From Desulfoferula sp040751985 (GTDB lineage: Bacteria > Desulfobacterota > Desulfarculia > Desulfarculales > Desulfarculaceae), in assembly GCA_040751985.1 (NCBI GenBank), contig JBFMFU010000091.1:1-7592 (forward strand): 7,592 nt of DNA, read 5' to 3'. Position numbers and translations under genes: made by a program. How positions within the stretch are numbered: position 1 is the first letter of the stretch; each line of letters opens with the position of its first letter. Below, piece by piece: positions 5,988 to 7,592 of the stretch. The notes below the pieces were generated by a model. It was not told the DNA's origin, did no database searches, and saw only the letters and a program-made list of their open reading frames with translations.

Positions 5988-7220
5988 TCAGCCGGGCGGG
6001 ATGTGGCCGGAAGGGGGCCGGGCCGGCGGCCGCAGCACCCAGGGGTTGCAGAGCAGGGCCGCCACCAGGCAGCAGCCGGCCAGGGTGAGCAGGGGCGTCT
6101 GGTAGGTGCCCGACAGGGTGACCAGCCAGCCGCTGAACCAGCCGGCCAGCAGCCCGGCCCAGGCCTTGCCGGTGATGGTCAGGCCCCAGTTGGCGGTGCT
6201 GTACTGGGCCCCGAAGTAGTCCCCCACCGTGGCCGCGCAGAGCACGAAGGGCCCGCCGCCCAACAGGCCGGCCAGAAACACCGTGACCGCGAACAGCCAG
6301 GGCGAGGCACCCCACAGGCCCAGCAGCAGCATGCACAGGCCCAGCAGGCCGAAGAACAGGGCCATGGTGCGCTCGCGGCCCATGGCGTCGGAGACCAGGC
6401 CGGCCACGATGCGGCTCAGGCCGTTGCCCAGGGGGAAGGCCACCAGCAGGAAGCTGAACATGGGCCCGGTGATGTGAAACTCGGCCGCGATCATCTTCAG
6501 GTGGGAGGCGAACATCAGCACCACCGAGACGATCAGGGTGAAGCCCAGGTAGATGATCAGCCACTGCCGGGTGACCATCATCTGGCTGGGCCGGTAGGGG
6601 GCCGCGGCCTGGGCCTGGGGCCGGCCCGGCGTCTGGAACTGCAGACCCCAGTCCGCCGGCGGGTACTTGTAGATCAGCACCAGGGGCAGCAGCGCCGCCC
6701 ACATGAACAGGGCCAGGTAGAGGAAGGTGGTGCGCCAGCCGTACTGGCCCAGTGCCCCCTGCAGGAAGAAGTTGAAGAACAGGGTGCCGGCCCCGAAGCC
6801 GAACTCCACCAGGCCGGTGGTGAAGCCCCGGCGGTCCGGGAACCACTTCAGGGCCGTGGCGGTGGAGATGCCGTTGAGGGCCCCCACCCCCAGCCCGCCC
6901 AGGCTGTAGTACAGGCACAGGGCCGCCAGGCTGGAGGCCTGGGCGGCCAGCAGCAGGCCGCCGCCGGCCAATATCGCCGCCACCAGGGACACCCGCCGCG
7001 GCCCGTAGGCGTCGGCGTTCAGGCCCGAAAAGGGCTGGATCAGGGTGGCGGCCACCACGAAGACGGTGAACACCAGCCCCAGTTGGTCCAGGGGCCAGCC
7101 CTGCTGCTGGTTGATGCTGAAGGCGAACAGAAACCAGGAGTACTGGTAGATACTGATCACCATCTTGACGCACACCGCGGCACAGATCAAAAGCCAGCGG
7201 TAGCGGCCGTGCTGCGGCAT
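5988..7220 (-). CDS. MFS transporter, oxalate/formate antiporter (OFA) type
   Basis: 410-residue carrier with twelve predicted membrane helices, typical of the major facilitator superfamily. Motif A is present after TM2 as GLNADAYGPRR (66-76) and an echo, GLVSDAMGRER (274-284), follows TM8. Features of the OFA family are KWFPDRRGFTTGL (125-137), YGWRTTF (160-166) and PPADWG (188-193). R270 in TM8 and K352 in TM11 lie close to the positions of the substrate-binding Arg272 and Lys355 of OxlT, pointing to a carboxylate such as oxalate, formate, lactate or a related anion; this alignment is from memory. A loop of about 30 residues (193-215) splits the two halves. The ATG has GAGGAG just three bases upstream, a short spacing. 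No catabolic gene for a candidate substrate is in the window, so the substrate stays open. The family call is confident; the substrate is not. Confidence 0.9.
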   Translation of the reverse strand: MPQHGRYRWLLICAAVCVKMVISIYQYSWFLFAFSINQQQGWPLDQLGLVFTVFVVAATLIQPFSGLNADAYGPRRVSLVAAILAGGGLLLAAQASSLAALCLYYSLGGLGVGALNGISTATALKWFPDRRGFTTGLVEFGFGAGTLFFNFFLQGALGQYGWRTTFLYLALFMWAALLPLVLIYKYPPADWGLQFQTPGRPQAQAAAPYRPSQMMVTRQWLIIYLGFTLIVSVVLMFASHLKMIAAEFHITGPMFSFLLVAFPLGNGLSRIVAGLVSDAMGRERTMALFFGLLGLCMLLLGLWGASPWLFAVTVFLAGLLGGGPFVLCAATVGDYFGAQYSTANWGLTITGKAWAGLLAGWFSGWLVTLSGTYQTPLLTLAGCCLVAALLCNPWVLRPPARPPSGHIPPG

Positions 7221-7282
7221 ATGCTCCTCGCGTCCTGGTTCAGCCCTCCTGGGTCCGGCAGATGGCTGCGCCGGAAGACTAG

Positions 7283-7311
7283 GCTATAGCAGTTCCGCGC
7301 CCTGCGTGCAA
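7283..7311 (-). promoter_or_regulatory. Possible sigma-70 promoter of the MFS gene
   Basis: On the minus strand TTGCAC (7306-7311) and TATAGC (7283-7288) are separated by exactly 17 bp, with TG one base before the -10. The leader would be about 55 nt. The 7-bp inverted repeat GCCCTGC (7299-7305) / GCAGGGC (7328-7334) flanks the -35 element and might be an operator. Confidence 0.4.
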
Positions 7312-7438
7312 AGCCAGCCGCAAAAAAGCAGGGCCGCCCGGGCGGACGCGCCCATGGCCGCGCCGCCCCACCCCGCGGGCGGCCTCTCGGCGGGTCCGGA
7401 TGGGGGCAGAGGCACGGACCGCTGACTGGCGCCGACCG

Positions 7439-7468
7439 AATTTTGTTTGCACAAACCAAATTTTGTGC
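7439..7468. repeat. Operator-like direct and inverted repeat in AT-rich patch
   Basis: AATTTTGT occurs at 7439-7446 and again at 7459-7466, a 20-bp period close to two helical turns. Overlapping it, GCACAAA (7449-7455) and TTTGTGC (7462-7468) form a perfect 7-bp inverted repeat with a 6-bp spacer. It lies about 85 bp before the right-edge gene and could be a regulator binding site. Confidence 0.45.
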
Positions 7469-7553
7469 CTCTTCGTCGTTACGAGTGGAATTGGTGTAGT
7501 TGTGATGCCATGATTGGCCGATCCATTTGAGCCTGTTGCGGGAGTTGATCATC

Positions 7554-7592
7554 ATGGATGCCGGCGATCTTTTGGCCCTGGGCCTCGGCTTG
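7554..7592 (+). CDS. Start of an unidentified plus-strand gene, cut by window edge
   Basis: An ATG at 7554 opens a frame of 13 codons (MDAGDLLALGLGL) that is still open at the edge. GGGAG lies nine bases upstream, and the switch from AT-rich spacer to GC-rich codon-like sequence occurs here. The hydrophobic start hints at a membrane protein, but 13 residues cannot identify a family. An alternative ATG at 7558 in another frame is less well placed. Confidence 0.45.
   Translation, partial: MDAGDLLALGLGL

Larger units (their letters stand above)
7221..7553. other. Divergent intergenic spacer, no gene recognised
   Basis: 333 bp between the MFS start and the start of the right-edge gene. The half nearest the MFS gene is very GC-rich and holds a 12-bp palindrome CCGCCCGGGCGG (7334-7345) and an inverted repeat GGTCCG (7393-7398) / CGGACC (7415-7420). 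The half nearest the right-edge gene turns abruptly AT-rich from 7439 and carries the operator-like repeat. A minus-strand open frame crossing it (7187-7555) overlaps the MFS start and leader and has no recognisable domain, so it is not called. Confidence 0.65.

Noticed and set aside
6003..7289. Long plus-strand open frame (428 codons) opposite the MFS gene
   Set aside because: It is antisense shadow rich in Gln/Gly/Ala; the minus strand encodes a clear MFS carrier.
7328..7345. Intrinsic terminator on the minus strand near the T6 run (7322-7327)
   Set aside because: No suitable hairpin directly precedes the T-run and no minus-strand gene lies upstream to be terminated.
7187..7555. Minus-strand open frame of 122 codons upstream of the MFS gene
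   Set aside because: It runs through the MFS leader, promoter and start in another frame and has a composition unlike a protein.

Overview
The window is GC-rich bacterial chromosome, with third codon positions almost all G or C and GTG and TTG used as starts. The gene content fits a Gram-negative delta-proteobacterium-like lineage (Desulfobacterota or relatives): a Sec signal peptide with a probably periplasmic domain, FHA and PP2C phospho-signalling, a diguanylate cyclase and an oxalate/formate-type carrier. The lineage is inferred from gene style only. No rRNA, tRNA, CRISPR array, transposase or integrase is visible.

Left part (1-3514, all minus strand): a tight three-gene operon read right to left. 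It encodes a zinc-ribbon/FHA adaptor (2858-3514), a membrane protein with a von Willebrand A (VWA) domain predicted outside the cytoplasm and an FHA domain predicted inside it (1131-2888), and a membrane-anchored PP2C Ser/Thr phosphatase whose 3' end leaves the window (1-1032). The first two genes overlap by 31 bp. Together they look like a phosphothreonine module: two readers (FHA) and one eraser (PP2C). No writer kinase is present; it would be expected past the left edge or elsewhere in the genome.

Middle (3515-4035): a 521-bp divergent spacer, less GC-rich than its surroundings. It holds an 11-bp-stem hairpin, a 9-bp perfect inverted repeat with a 33-nt loop, and a recurring TGGCC-N-GCGG-like motif. 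It must carry the promoters of the FHA operon and of the diguanylate cyclase on its right.

Right part: a diguanylate cyclase (4036-5358, plus) with a membrane sensor domain that resembles the VUT/YhhQ vitamin-uptake transporter fold. It converges on mscL (5438-5890, minus), whose MscL channel carries a C-terminal zinc ribbon in place of the usual cytoplasmic helix. Upstream of mscL, on the same strand, is an MFS carrier of the oxalate/formate antiporter type (5988-7220). After a 333-bp divergent spacer with an operator-like repeat, a plus-strand gene begins at 7554 and runs off the right edge after 13 codons.

The strongest candidates for something undescribed are the periplasmic-VWA/cytoplasmic-FHA/PP2C module and the zinc-ribbon MscL. 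Membrane-linked sensing and short CPYC zinc ribbons recur across otherwise unrelated genes here.
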